DNA of 64,000 nt, from positions 315,378-379,377 of the forward strand of contig CAWGNT010000024.1 of assembly GCA_963824085.1 (NCBI GenBank), read 5' to 3'. The position numbers and the translations under genes are program-made. The notes beneath the pieces are model-generated. The model had not been told where the DNA came from and did not search any database. It worked only from the letters and a program-made list of their open reading frames with translations. This DNA comes from JARRNE01 sp963824085 (GTDB taxonomy: Bacteria > Pseudomonadota > Gammaproteobacteria > Chromatiales > Chromatiaceae). Positions 9,381-19,100 of the stretch are shown piece by piece. Numbering within the stretch: position 1 is the stretch's first letter; each line of letters starts with the position of its first letter.

Positions 9381-10013
9381 ATGAGATTGCACTTCGGCTT
9401 GCCCCTCGTCCTGTTGCTGTGCACTGTTGGTTTCGCCCAGGCGCAGCCCCCGCACCCTTATCCGCCCGGCGCTTACGCACCTGGCGCCTACCGGCCTGCT
9501 CCTCGCGTCATGCCCAGGGAGCAGGCTGCCGAGGTGTTGCGCGAGGGGATGGACAAGCTGCTCACCTTTCTTGGGCAGAAGGAAAAGCCGAACAAGCTTC
9601 AGGTCGCTGCCTTCCTCGACAAGGAGATCGCTCCCTATTTCGATTTCTACTACATGGCGAGATGGGTCGCCGGTCCTCGCTATTCGGCCATGAGCGAGAA
9701 GCAGCGCAAGGCGCTGGCGTCGGAGGTGGAGTCCCGGTTCCTCACTACCCTGGCGGCGCAGCTTGCGAGATACGAAGGTCAACAGGTGCGTTACTTCCGT
9801 CCGCGGATGTCCCGGCGCGGTGCCGTGAGTGTGAACGTCGGCATCATGCGCCCAGGGAGCTATCCGTCGAAGCTCGACTTTCGCATGTATCACTCGGCTG
9901 ACGGATGGAAGGTCTATGACGTAGTGGCCAATGGCCGGAGCGCCGCTGCATACTATCGCGTTCAGTTCAACCGCTCCGCCTTGAAGACGACGCCGGTGCC
10001 TTACAGGCGCTAA
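9381..10013 (+). CDS. MlaC/Ttg2D family periplasmic phospholipid-binding protein
   Basis: This encodes a 210-residue exported protein. AGGAGG lies 9 nt upstream of the ATG. The signal peptide is residues 1-21 (cleavage after AQA). A Pro/Tyr-rich linker follows, and then the MlaC-like helical domain. Diagnostic stretches are FLDKEIAPYFDFYYMARW and the late YDVVANGRSAAAYYRVQF block, which correspond to the conserved core that binds the lipid tails. Family members shuttle phospholipids between outer and inner membranes. The usual partners (MlaE permease, MlaF ATPase, MlaD) are absent here, so this is an orphan paralogue. The Pro/Tyr-rich linker is unusual for the family. Confidence 0.82.
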   Translation: MRLHFGLPLVLLLCTVGFAQAQPPHPYPPGAYAPGAYRPAPRVMPREQAAEVLREGMDKLLTFLGQKEKPNKLQVAAFLDKEIAPYFDFYYMARWVAGPRYSAMSEKQRKALASEVESRFLTTLAAQLARYEGQQVRYFRPRMSRRGAVSVNVGIMRPGSYPSKLDFRMYHSADGWKVYDVVANGRSAAAYYRVQFNRSALKTTPVPYRR

Positions 10014-10165
10014 CGGCAGGGACGTGCGCGGGCCGTTCCAGGCCCGCGCTCTGCGTGCCGCCGAAGCGACCGCATCGACCCCGCTCAGCATTCCGACAGT
10101 TCCGCTGCCTCCATCCGTCCTCCCAGCGTGCCCCAACCCTCCACAGAACCAGACTTGCGACGCCC

Positions 10166-10702
10166 ATGAGCCCCGAGACGCCGAGGGCGCCTGATCTGGG
10201 CTCTCGCATCGGCAAGGGGATGCTGCTCTCCGCGTGGGTCATAGCCATTGTCCTCCTGGTCGCGCTGTTCGGCCGTCTGGTGAGTGACCAGAGGAACCCG
10301 AACCGGCAGCTGGACGTGACGCTCGATTCGGTGGGTACTCCGCAGGTGGTACTCCAGCGCAATCGGATCGGGCACTACGTGGCGAGCGGTCGGATCAACG
10401 GTGAGCCGGTCGTCTTCCTGGTCGACACGGGCGCCACCGACGTTGCCCTTCCGCTGCGTCTCGCACGCCGCCTCGAGCTCCCTTTGGGCGCGCCCGCAAT
10501 CAGCCGCACGGCCAGCGGTGATGTACGCACCTGGAGCACGGTCCTCGACAGCGTTGATCTGAGCGGACTGGAGGCACGCGAGGTACGGGCCTCCGTGGTT
10601 CCGAGCATGCCCGACGGCGAGGTGCTGCTGGGAATGAGCTACCTGAAACGGTTCGAATTGATTCAGCGGGATGGGACGCTGACCGTTCGCGTGTCCCGGT
10701 GA
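10166..10702 (+). CDS. Membrane-anchored retropepsin-like aspartic protease
   Basis: The 178-residue protein has one N-terminal transmembrane helix (about residues 19-40) and a single retropepsin-type domain. The catalytic motif is FLVDTGATDVALP (D-T-G-A). The conserved hydrophobic-Gly block is VLLGMSYLKRFEL. This fits the bacterial clan AA family (TIGR02281-type), whose members dimerise to form one active site, presumably facing the periplasm. The ATG at 10166 is preferred over upstream starts because the TM helix follows at the usual distance. The 3' end is 10 bp from the convergent ggt gene. The substrate is unknown. Confidence 0.88.
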   Translation: MSPETPRAPDLGSRIGKGMLLSAWVIAIVLLVALFGRLVSDQRNPNRQLDVTLDSVGTPQVVLQRNRIGHYVASGRINGEPVVFLVDTGATDVALPLRLARRLELPLGAPAISRTASGDVRTWSTVLDSVDLSGLEAREVRASVVPSMPDGEVLLGMSYLKRFELIQRDGTLTVRVSR

Positions 10703-10712
10703 GCGGCGGCAA

Positions 10713-12242
10713 TCAGACGAAGCGTGCGACCCCGCCCCGCCTTGGGTCGCCGGCTCCGTCCAGGCCACCGTCAGCGCCGCGAGAGACGGAATGGGCGCCG
10801 CCGAAGAACACGCTCAGACCACTCCAAAGTCTGATTTGGGGCCAATGGGCGGTCAGCGCCTCGAGGGCGGCGGGAGGGACCGGCGGCTCGAGATTCAGTA
10901 GCTCGCCCTCGAAATGGATGCGCGGGGCCGCTACCGCCTGATCGAGAGGCAGGGCGAAGTCCACCAGGTTTGAGATTACTTGGAGCACGGCGCTGCGAAT
11001 CCGATTCGAGCCACTGGATCCCGTGACAACAGCGGTCCCATCTGCTAGCTCCAGCAGGGTGGGGGACATCATGGAGCTGATGCGGCGGTTCGTCGGCCAG
11101 CGGTGGAACCCCTGGGGATTGATGTCCTCCTCGCCCAGCATGTTGTTGAGCACGATGCCCGTGCCCGGCACCACGTAGCCGGAGCCCTCCCCGTTGGAGA
11201 TCGTCAAGCTGGCCAAGCTGCCCTCGGCATCGGCAACGCTGATCTGGGTGGTCCCGCGGGGGAATACGGCCTCGCGGCGCATCAGCCTGAGAATCTCAGT
11301 TTTCAACAGGTCTGTATCGGCGCCTGCCAAGCCCTCGCGGCGCAGCCGCTGGGTCAGACGCATCGCAGTCGCAACTGCGTGGATATGGCTAGCGTCGCCA
11401 CGGGAGTGGGCGCTCAGCTCCGTTTCCCCAAGCAGCCGAAGCGCGAACAGAATGAGCGGCCCTCCCAGGGCGGGCGGAGGGTTCGTGAGAACGCGGCTGC
11501 CTCGGTAACCAAGCGTGAGCGGCGCGCGGCGCTCGACCCGATAGCCCGACAGGTCCTCTCTGGTGAGATGACCGCCCTCATGGGCGCAGTCAGTGACGAC
11601 GCGCTCAGCCCATTCCCCCTCGTAGAAGAGCCCAGGACCTTCCGTAACCAACGCCTCGAGGGCATCCGCCAGTGCCGGCTGGCGAACTGTCTCGCCTGGC
11701 ACAGCGAGATTGGCCGGGCGTTCCGGTGAGGCATGTGGCGCAAAGGCATCGGGGCTCGTGCGGATAATCGGCTCGACGATCGTCGCGAGCTGGTGCTGGG
11801 CATCGTTCAGAATCAGCCCGTGGCGAGCGAAGGCGCACGCCGGAGCCACGAGCTCTGCGAGAGGGATGCGACAAAGGTCGCGATGAACGGCGAAGAGTCC
11901 GGCGATGGCGCCTGGGGTAGCGATGGCCCCCAATCCAATGTGAAATTCTTGTGTTGCGTCGCCGAAGTCGACGATGACGGGTTTGAGGTTGGTCTCCCCT
12001 TCTGAACGCTTGCGGTGCGGAGTCTGAGTGAAGAAGTCGTAGAGGATCGGCTCCCCATTGGCGGGCTTGCCGAGCAGGAATCCGCCGCCGCCGAGTGAGG
12101 CGAGCACCGGCTCCGCCACGCAAGCGGCGCAGCACGCCGCGATGGCGGCGTCGAAGGCATTTCCCCCAGCCGCAAGAGCGGCGGTCGCAGCCTCGGCCGT
12201 CTTCGGATGACCTGCCGCAACGACGCCCCGGCTTGCCTTCAT
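10713..12242 (-). CDS. ggt: Gamma-glutamyltransferase
   Basis: The 509-residue protein is an Ntn-hydrolase that self-cleaves and transfers or hydrolyses gamma-glutamyl groups from glutathione and related compounds. The N-terminal block GGNAFDAAIAA (27-37) is typical. The autoprocessing/catalytic threonine is Thr331 in GTTQISVADAEG. The GSSG oxyanion-type motif (VVTGSSGSNRI) is present. Unlike E. coli Ggt there is no signal peptide, and the chain begins almost directly at the mature-domain sequence. It is also shorter than the usual roughly 570-580 residues, so a cytosolic location is likely. It is divergent from the FGE-like gene at 12409. Confidence 0.92.
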   Translation of the reverse strand: MKASRGVVAAGHPKTAEAATAALAAGGNAFDAAIAACCAACVAEPVLASLGGGGFLLGKPANGEPILYDFFTQTPHRKRSEGETNLKPVIVDFGDATQEFHIGLGAIATPGAIAGLFAVHRDLCRIPLAELVAPACAFARHGLILNDAQHQLATIVEPIIRTSPDAFAPHASPERPANLAVPGETVRQPALADALEALVTEGPGLFYEGEWAERVVTDCAHEGGHLTREDLSGYRVERRAPLTLGYRGSRVLTNPPPALGGPLILFALRLLGETELSAHSRGDASHIHAVATAMRLTQRLRREGLAGADTDLLKTEILRLMRREAVFPRGTTQISVADAEGSLASLTISNGEGSGYVVPGTGIVLNNMLGEEDINPQGFHRWPTNRRISSMMSPTLLELADGTAVVTGSSGSNRIRSAVLQVISNLVDFALPLDQAVAAPRIHFEGELLNLEPPVPPAALEALTAHWPQIRLWSGLSVFFGGAHSVSRGADGGLDGAGDPRRGGVARFV

Positions 12243-12408
12243 GTGATAGCTTTAACGATTTGGTTGGGTCGTTGCGGATAAGCTCTTGATCGGTCGGCGA
12301 GCATCCGCTCCCGGGACCACGTGGGCGGATGCGAGCCACGGCAATGTATCACGCCGATTGTAACCCTGATCGGTCCCGCGGCAGAACCGCGGAGGCCTGG
12401 AACGGCCT

Positions 12409-13857
12409 ATGAACGATACGCACAGCGTTCAGGATGATGCACAGTCCCTGCGCGACCAGCTGGCGCGTGTCAGGGCAGAGGCGGAAGACGAGCTCGAGCA
12501 CTTGCGGCGGGACCTGGCCGCCGTGCGAGAGCTGGCCCACCCGCAACGGGATGTGGACAAGGCTACGGAGGACGTGGCCTTGTGGCAGGAGCTGGACACG
12601 CTGCGCAAGGCACTGGGCGAGAAAGATCGCTTGGTCGACGTCACGGCTGCGCAGTGTCGCCGCCTCGAGGATGAGCTTGAAGATCACCACCAGGCCTATG
12701 ACGGACTGAAGCAGAACCTCGAGCGCAATAAGCTCCTGCTTGCTGAGACCAGGGAGCTGGCGGCGAGCCTCAGTAAAGAGCGCCAGCAGATGGAGGAGCG
12801 GATCGCGGCGGTTGCTGCTGCCCCTGGCGGTATCGCGGCGCCGGCGAGGCGTCGGCCGCCGGTGCGGCGTCCAGTCCTCGTCGACCGTCGTTTCCTCGTG
12901 GGCGCCGCCCTAGGAGGCTTGCTCGCCGCCGCGGCCGCGGTCGGCGGTCTGCTGTGGCTGCGACCCGATTCAATCTTCGGTTCCACCCCTAGGGCGGGTA
13001 GCGACGGGGGGGCGGCTGCGGTCTCGCAGGGAGCCGACCAGCGGCAGCCGGACGCAGACACCACGATCAAGCAGGGTAGCGGAGTCGGGGCGCGGACGTT
13101 GCTGCGCAACGACGTCCTTGCGGTCGAGGCTCGCACCGAGCGCGATCGGTTGCGCGACGGCACTCCCGGTCCGTTAATGGTCCTGATGTCCGAGGGTGCC
13201 TTTGCGATGGGTAGGCCGCGGACACTGCCAACCGACGACGAGGGACCAGCCCACGAGGTCCGGGTGAGGGCCTTTCTGATCGGGGCCACCGAGGTCACCT
13301 TTGATGAGTACGACCGCTTTGCCCGTGCCACCGGGACGCGACTCCCAAAGGACTTCGGGTGGGGGCGTGGGCGTCGGCCGGTAGTCGGCGTCAGCTGGTC
13401 GGACGCCAAGGCGTATACGCGATGGCTTTCGCAACAGACTGGAAAGCATTATCGGCTCCCGAGTGAGGCGGAGTGGGAGTATGCCGCGCGCGCCGGACAA
13501 CCTTCCTCGTTCTGGTGGGGTTATCGGAAGGGCCACGGCCGGACCGTGTGTTTCGACTGCGGAAGTCCGTGGGATAACCGCTTCACCGTGCCGGTCGCGA
13601 GCTTTCCGCCCAATCCATTCGGTCTCTACGATACGGCAAGCAATGTCATGGAGTGGGTGGAGGACTGCTATCACCCGTCCTATGCGGATGCCCCGACGGA
13701 CGGGCGGCCCTGGGTGGATGCGAAATGCACCGCCCGGGTCGCCCGCGGCGGCGCGTTCAACAAGCCGGCTCAGTCGATGAGAACCGTTGCGCGCCACCAA
13801 TTTGCCCCTGAGACCCGCATCAACGTGCTCGGATTTCGCATTGCGCGGGATGAGTGA
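12409..13857 (+). CDS. Membrane-anchored FGE/SUMF1-fold protein with coiled coil
   Basis: This encodes a 482-residue protein. Residues about 5-140 form a long charged coiled coil. An Ala/Pro/Arg-rich stretch and a transmembrane helix (about 163-187, FLVGAALGGLLAAAAAVGG) follow, then a linker, and from about 258 a formylglycine-generating-enzyme-sulfatase domain. FGE-fold marks are MVLMSEGAFAMG-like, ATEVTFDEYDRFA, YRLPSEAEWEYAARAG and GLYDTASNVMEWVEDCY. The terminal block RGGAFNKPAQSMRTVARHQ lacks the pair of cysteines used by true FGE for catalysis. It is therefore probably not a sulfatase-maturing enzyme but a binding or structural member of the fold. The next gene overlaps it by 8 bp, implying co-translation with the PfkB kinase. 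Confidence 0.88.
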   Translation: MNDTHSVQDDAQSLRDQLARVRAEAEDELEHLRRDLAAVRELAHPQRDVDKATEDVALWQELDTLRKALGEKDRLVDVTAAQCRRLEDELEDHHQAYDGLKQNLERNKLLLAETRELAASLSKERQQMEERIAAVAAAPGGIAAPARRRPPVRRPVLVDRRFLVGAALGGLLAAAAAVGGLLWLRPDSIFGSTPRAGSDGGAAAVSQGADQRQPDADTTIKQGSGVGARTLLRNDVLAVEARTERDRLRDGTPGPLMVLMSEGAFAMGRPRTLPTDDEGPAHEVRVRAFLIGATEVTFDEYDRFARATGTRLPKDFGWGRGRRPVVGVSWSDAKAYTRWLSQQTGKHYRLPSEAEWEYAARAGQPSSFWWGYRKGHGRTVCFDCGSPWDNRFTVPVASFPPNPFGLYDTASNVMEWVEDCYHPSYADAPTDGRPWVDAKCTARVARGGAFNKPAQSMRTVARHQFAPETRINVLGFRIARDE

Positions 13858-14785
13858 GGCCGTCCGTGCCGATTGTCGGCGCATCCTCGGCGTGGGCATC
13901 GCCACGTTGGACATCATCTACGAGGTTGCCGCCTTCCCGAACGAGGATGAGGAGGTCCGCGCACTGAGTATGGCGCGTCGGCGCGGCGGCAATGTCACCA
14001 ATACGCTCGTAGTGCTCAGTCAGCTCGGGCGCCAGTGCACTTGGATTGGAACGCTCGGCGACGACGCCAACAGCTCGGAGCTCGTCGCCGACCTCGATCG
14101 CTACCGCGTCGACAGTAGTCGCTGTGTGCGCGTTAGAGGCGGCGTGACGCCGACGTCTTGTGTTGTCCTCAGCCGCGCGAACGGGACCCGCACCATCGTT
14201 CACTACCGCGATCTGCCGGAGCTCACGGCAGGAGACTTCGCCAGGATCGACTTCGGCAGACACGACTGGGTTCACTTCGAGGGCCGCGAGCCCGCCGAGA
14301 CTGCAGCCATGTTGCGCGACCTGCTTGATCGGCACCCCGATTGCCCCGTCTCGTTGGAGGTTGAGAAGTCTCGACCCGGAGTCGAGGACCTGCTTATGGG
14401 GCCTCAGGTCATCTTCTTCTCACGTGCCTATGCGTTGAGCGTCGGCCACACCGATCCGGACCGCTTCCTCGCGGCCCAGTGGGCGCATACGACGGCGGGC
14501 CTGATCGTCCTGCCATGGGGAGAGCGGGGCGCGTACGCCCAAGCGCGAGGGGACAGCGTCCATTTTGCTCCGCCCTATCCGCCCCCCAAAGTCCGTGACA
14601 CCTTGGGTGCCGGGGACGTCTTCAATGCCGCCGTGATTGATGGCCTCCTGGCGGGCCTCGCCCCGCCTGACGTGCTTGCCCGCGCTAACCTCCTTGCGGG
14701 CCACAAATGCGGCCGAGACGGGCTGGCCGGTCTAGGGGAAAGCGCGCGGTCGGAGGGTTTGTTCCGCGCCCTCAGCGTCCGCTAA
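13850..14785 (+). CDS. PfkB family carbohydrate kinase, ketohexokinase-like
   Basis: The product has 311 residues from the ATG at 13850, which overlaps the end of the FGE-fold gene by 8 bp. An open extension to 13787 is rejected because it lies wholly inside the upstream gene. The PfkB signature DTLGAGDVFNAAV near residue 255 carries the catalytic Asp and the anion hole. The N-terminal GVGIATLDIIYEVAAFPNEDEE block and the GGNVTNTLVVLSQLG motif match ketohexokinase-type members, which phosphorylate a sugar hydroxyl with ATP. The exact sugar is not readable. Pairing with an FGE-fold membrane protein is unusual. Confidence 0.88.
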   Translation: MSEAVRADCRRILGVGIATLDIIYEVAAFPNEDEEVRALSMARRRGGNVTNTLVVLSQLGRQCTWIGTLGDDANSSELVADLDRYRVDSSRCVRVRGGVTPTSCVVLSRANGTRTIVHYRDLPELTAGDFARIDFGRHDWVHFEGREPAETAAMLRDLLDRHPDCPVSLEVEKSRPGVEDLLMGPQVIFFSRAYALSVGHTDPDRFLAAQWAHTTAGLIVLPWGERGAYAQARGDSVHFAPPYPPPKVRDTLGAGDVFNAAVIDGLLAGLAPPDVLARANLLAGHKCGRDGLAGLGESARSEGLFRALSVR

Positions 14786-15156
14786 AGGTCTCGGGCTGCT
14801 GTCCGACAATAGTGATGGGATCAATTACTGTGCGGATGGGGTCTCTGTCCGAGCTCGGCTTGTGGATGTGACGGCTGCCCAGCGACACGCGGTCAAGACG
14901 TCCTCCTAGGCTCGAGAGAGGTTTCCATGTCGTCGACCGACCGCCAACCACTTCCCCAGTTCTCTGGAAGGCAAATTTCGGACCAATGCTGCTCCTTGTC
15001 GAAATGGCCCGGGACATCTTTTCCCGGTGCCGGTGTGACTGCGGCCACAAAGTGCGGTACTCCGGTGTGGTAAAAGTTGTGAGCTAAATCTCGCCTGGCC
15101 GGGTGAGCAACGTTGTTCGAGCAGTGTCTCGTAAGTGAGTGCAAGAGGTACGGCCC
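14786..15156. other. Intergenic spacer without recognised gene
   Basis: I see no credible coding frame or RNA gene in these 371 bp. The last 15 bp contain the ribosome-binding site (AAGAGGT) of the following solute-binding protein, and its promoter is presumably here. Confidence 0.6.
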
Positions 15157-16089
15157 ATGACTACCTGGATTCGTTGTCACGTCTCGAAGCCGATTCTGAG
15201 TGCGGGTACGCTTCTCTTGCTTGCGGTGGCGTGTGTCACGGCAGGTGCGGGGGATCTCGGCGATGTCAAGGCACGGGGTGTGTTGCACCACCTCGGGATT
15301 CCTTACGCGAACTTCGTCACCGGGAGCGGCGATGGCCTCGACGTCGAGGTGATCCAGCGGTTTGCGGCCTACTTGGGTGTCAAGTACGAGTACGTGGAGA
15401 CCAGCTGGCAGCAGGTGATCGGGGACCTCACCGGAAAGGTCGTCAAGCCGCATGGAGAAAGCGTCGAGGTGTTGGATCAAGTGCCGATCAGGGGTGACCT
15501 GATCGCAAACGGGTTCACCATGCTTCCGTGGAGGAGACAGGTTGTCGACTTCTCCGTCCCTACCTTTCCGTCCGGGGTTTGGTTGATTGCGCGGGCTGAT
15601 GCTGAGATGTCCCCCGTGGAAGGGACTGGTGATGCCGCGTCGGACGTTGTCGCTGTCAAGTCATTGCTGCGAGGACATCAGGTCCTGGCCATGAAGAACA
15701 CCTGCCTGGATCCAGGCCTGTACGCCCTCGACAAGACGGGTGTGCGCGTCGCTCTTTACACGCGCAGCACGAACCTGAACGAAATGGTGCCGGCAATCCT
15801 GCAAGGTTCGGCGGAGGCTACCCTGCTCGATGTCCCCGATGCGCTAATCGCGCTCGACAAGTGGCCTGGCAGGATCAAGGTGATCGGTCCGGTATCCAGC
15901 CCCCAGCTGATGGGTGTTGGCTTTCCGAAGTCCTCGCCGGAGCTGCGAAAGGCGTTCGATGAATTCTTCGAAAGAATCTGGCGCGACGGCACCTACCGGA
16001 ACCTGGTCAAGAAGTACTACCCTACGGTGCTGCTGTACTTTGGCGATTTTTTTGCTGCCCCGGTGCCAAAGATGGCAGCGTCGAAATGA
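15157..16089 (+). CDS. Family 3 extracellular solute-binding protein
   Basis: The 310-residue protein starts at the ATG at 15157, 9 nt after AAGAGG. An earlier in-frame start at 15139 is less well placed. Residues 1-36 form a signal peptide, and an AVAC stretch could be a weak lipobox. The mature part has the SBP_bac_3 fold layout: DVEVIQRFAAYLGVKYEYVE in lobe 1, ANGFTMLPWRRQVVDFSVP at the hinge, and the closing FFERIWRDGTYRNLVKKYYP. Members bind amino acids or related polar solutes in the periplasm. No ABC permease or ATPase is nearby. The next gene is a hybrid kinase with an extracytoplasmic sensor domain, so this protein may feed a signalling pathway rather than transport. Confidence 0.85.
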   Translation: MTTWIRCHVSKPILSAGTLLLLAVACVTAGAGDLGDVKARGVLHHLGIPYANFVTGSGDGLDVEVIQRFAAYLGVKYEYVETSWQQVIGDLTGKVVKPHGESVEVLDQVPIRGDLIANGFTMLPWRRQVVDFSVPTFPSGVWLIARADAEMSPVEGTGDAASDVVAVKSLLRGHQVLAMKNTCLDPGLYALDKTGVRVALYTRSTNLNEMVPAILQGSAEATLLDVPDALIALDKWPGRIKVIGPVSSPQLMGVGFPKSSPELRKAFDEFFERIWRDGTYRNLVKKYYPTVLLYFGDFFAAPVPKMAASK

Positions 16090-16134
16090 AAGCCGTGAGG
16101 TGAGCGTTAGCGTCATTTCGTGCGGAGCGATCGC

Positions 16135-19100
16135 GTGACCATCCGCCCGGCATTTCAGCGCGCGGCCCTTCTCCTGGGTGGACTGGCACTCTGCCTCTAT
16201 GTCGTCGTTCTCCTCAACAAGAACTATGAAGGGCAATTGCGGCTGCAAGACACGCTGCAGGAAAAGTTCCGCCTCGAGACGAATGGCCGTGCCAATGCGA
16301 TTGCAAACTTTTTTGCCGAACGCCTCAATAACATCAAGTCCCTAGCCCAGTCGCGCGAGCTGTCGATCTTTTTTGCGAACAAGGCCCTGAAGATGTCCAT
16401 GCAGTACGGGCTTCGGGGCAGCCTCCTTGCCGTTCGGCAACGTTTCGACGAGCTTATCGAAGAGACCTCGATCCAGGGCAAGCCCGTCTTCGACCGACTG
16501 CTCTTTGTTGCTGCCGATGGCTCCGTATTGGTGGATACGGACAGGTCCGAAGGTGAGCAGGAGGCCAGGGACTGGGTGCGATTCCTCACACCCGATCAAG
16601 ACGGTCCCCGCTTCGTGCGCGCCGAGTCCGACAGCCAGGTGACGGTTACCGTGCCATACCGGTTTAAAGGGGCATTTGTCGGCGGGCTTGTCGGGCGGGT
16701 GTCCTTGAAGCGGATCTACTCTCATCTTCTCGAGCACCCGCTTTCCTCTCTGGTCCATCGGGAGGCGATTGTCCGCGAACCTGACGGCAGCCTGTTGCTT
16801 AGCCACATGGACGGCAAGACCGTCGAACGGGTTGCACGGGAGCTTGGTAGGCGACCCCAAGGGACATTGCTTGCGACCGTCCTGCCTGACGGCGCTGGGC
16901 GCGAGCTTCCGGTGGTGGCACTTCGTACGCCTATCGTAGGGGCGCCACTCAGCCTGCTGACGGTTCAGCCTAGGACCGAGCTGTTTGGAAATCAGGCAAC
17001 GGCCCTGTTTTCCGTCATACTGCCAGGGGTCTTAGTGACCGTCTCCGTCCTGGTGCTCGTCCACTACTGGGGTCGACGCCGTCAAATCGAGTCCGAGCGC
17101 ACGCACACGTTGGCGGAGGCCGCGGCGACCTATCGGTCGATGTTCGAATCGGCGAACGACGTCATCTTCGTCCTCGATGTCGAGACAGGCGACGTCGTCG
17201 ATGTCAACGGTCAGGCGATGTGGCAGTTCGGTTACACGCCGGACGAGGTCAAGGTTCTTGGCATCGAGGCTCTGAGCGAGCAGGGGGAGGATGGCCGCCG
17301 TATGTCGGCCCGGAGCTGGATCGCACATTTGCGCGGGGGCGATTCCCACCTCTTGGAGTGGCGGTTCAAGAGCAAGTCCGGCGAGGTGCTCTGGGCGGAG
17401 GTCAGTCTGCGGGAAGGAGTCATCGGCGGCGAGCGCCGCATGCTTGCGGTGGCGCGTGAGATCGGGTGCCGCAAACGCACCGAGCTCGAGCTTCGCCAAC
17501 TCAACGCGGAGCTGACAAAGCGGACGGAGGAGGCGCGCCGCATGGCGATGGAGGCGCAGGCCGCGGCGGAGACCAAGTCGCGTTTTCTCGCCACCATGAG
17601 CCACGAGATCCGGACGCCAATGAACGGGGTGCTGGGGATGGCGGAGCTGCTTGCCGACACTGAGCTGTCGGACCGCCAGCGGCGGTTCGTGGGCAACGTG
17701 CGGCGATCGGCCGAGTCGCTGCTAGGGATCATAAACGACGTGTTGGATTTCTCCAAGATGGAAGCCGACATGATCGAGCTGGACGATGCCCCCTTTGATC
17801 TGCGCGATCTGGTGGACGAGGTCGCGGAGCTGTTTGCCGAGCGTGCCCAACGCAAGGGATTAGAGCTCATCTGTGCGGTGGCCCCCGATCTCCATACGGC
17901 GCTGCGCGGGGACTTCGGTCGGCTGCGGCAGGTGCTGGCAAATCTGCTCAGCAACGCGGTCAAGTTCACCGAGACGGGCGAGGTGACAGTCAGGGTCTCG
18001 TGCTCAGAGGAGGACGAGGTCCAGAGCCTTCTCAGCTTCGAGGTGCGTGACACCGGAATAGGCATCCCTGCGGAGGCACAGGAGCGGATCTTTGACTCGT
18101 TCTCGCAGGCCGACAGCTCGACGACGCGCCGTTATGGTGGTACGGGGCTAGGTCTCGCGATCTGCAAACGCCTCGTGCATCTCCTCGGGGGAGAGATCGG
18201 ACTGGAGAGTACCCTTGGGGCGGGGGCCAGGTTCCACTTCACTGCGCGTTTTGCCAAAGAGGCGGCCGTTGAACGAGGCAGCGGTCAGATCCTCGATGCC
18301 CTTCGCGCCATGCGGGTACTCGTGGTGGACGACAATGCCACCAATCGCGCCATCCTCGAAGAGCAGCTCGCCGCCTGGGGAATCGCCCATGCAAGCGCGG
18401 ACGGCGCGGTGAGCGCCCTCGCCTGGATGCGGGAGGCGGCGGCAGCGAGGCAGCCCTTCGGTCTCGTCCTGCTCGACAAGGAGATGCCCGACATGGATGG
18501 CATCGCGCTGGCCAGGGAGATCCGCAGAGAAGCGACGGCGGAATGGCCGCCGATCGTGATGTTGAGCTCTATCTGGCGCGACCTCGACGACGCGGCCATG
18601 AGTGCGCTGGGTATCCGTGCGTATCTAACCAAGCCAGTACGCCAGTCACAGCTTTTCAACACCCTTGTGCGGGTCATACACGCGGAGCGCGCGGATACGC
18701 AGGAGCCGTTCCCGCCGCGTCCGGAGGCGCCATCCTCTCTCGCCGCTACAGGTCGGCGCGTTCTTCTGGTGGAGGACAACCCCGTCAACCAAGAGCTTGC
18801 CCGCGAGATGCTGCTCTCGCTCGGTCTGCAGGTGGACCTAGCGGAAGACGGGCGGCGCGCCTTGGCGCTGTGCGGCTCAGAGCACTACGCGCTGGTGCTG
18901 ATGGACTGCCAGATGCCGGTGCTGGACGGCTTCGAGGCGACGCGTCGTCTGCGCGCGCTGGAGCAGGCCGGCAGCAAGGGCGCCCGCATACCCGTGATCG
19001 CCCTCACTGCAAACGCCCTGTCCGGAGACCGGGAGGCCTGCATCGACGCCGGCATGGACGATTACCTCAGTAAGCCCTTTACGCTGGCTCAGCTTGCGGA

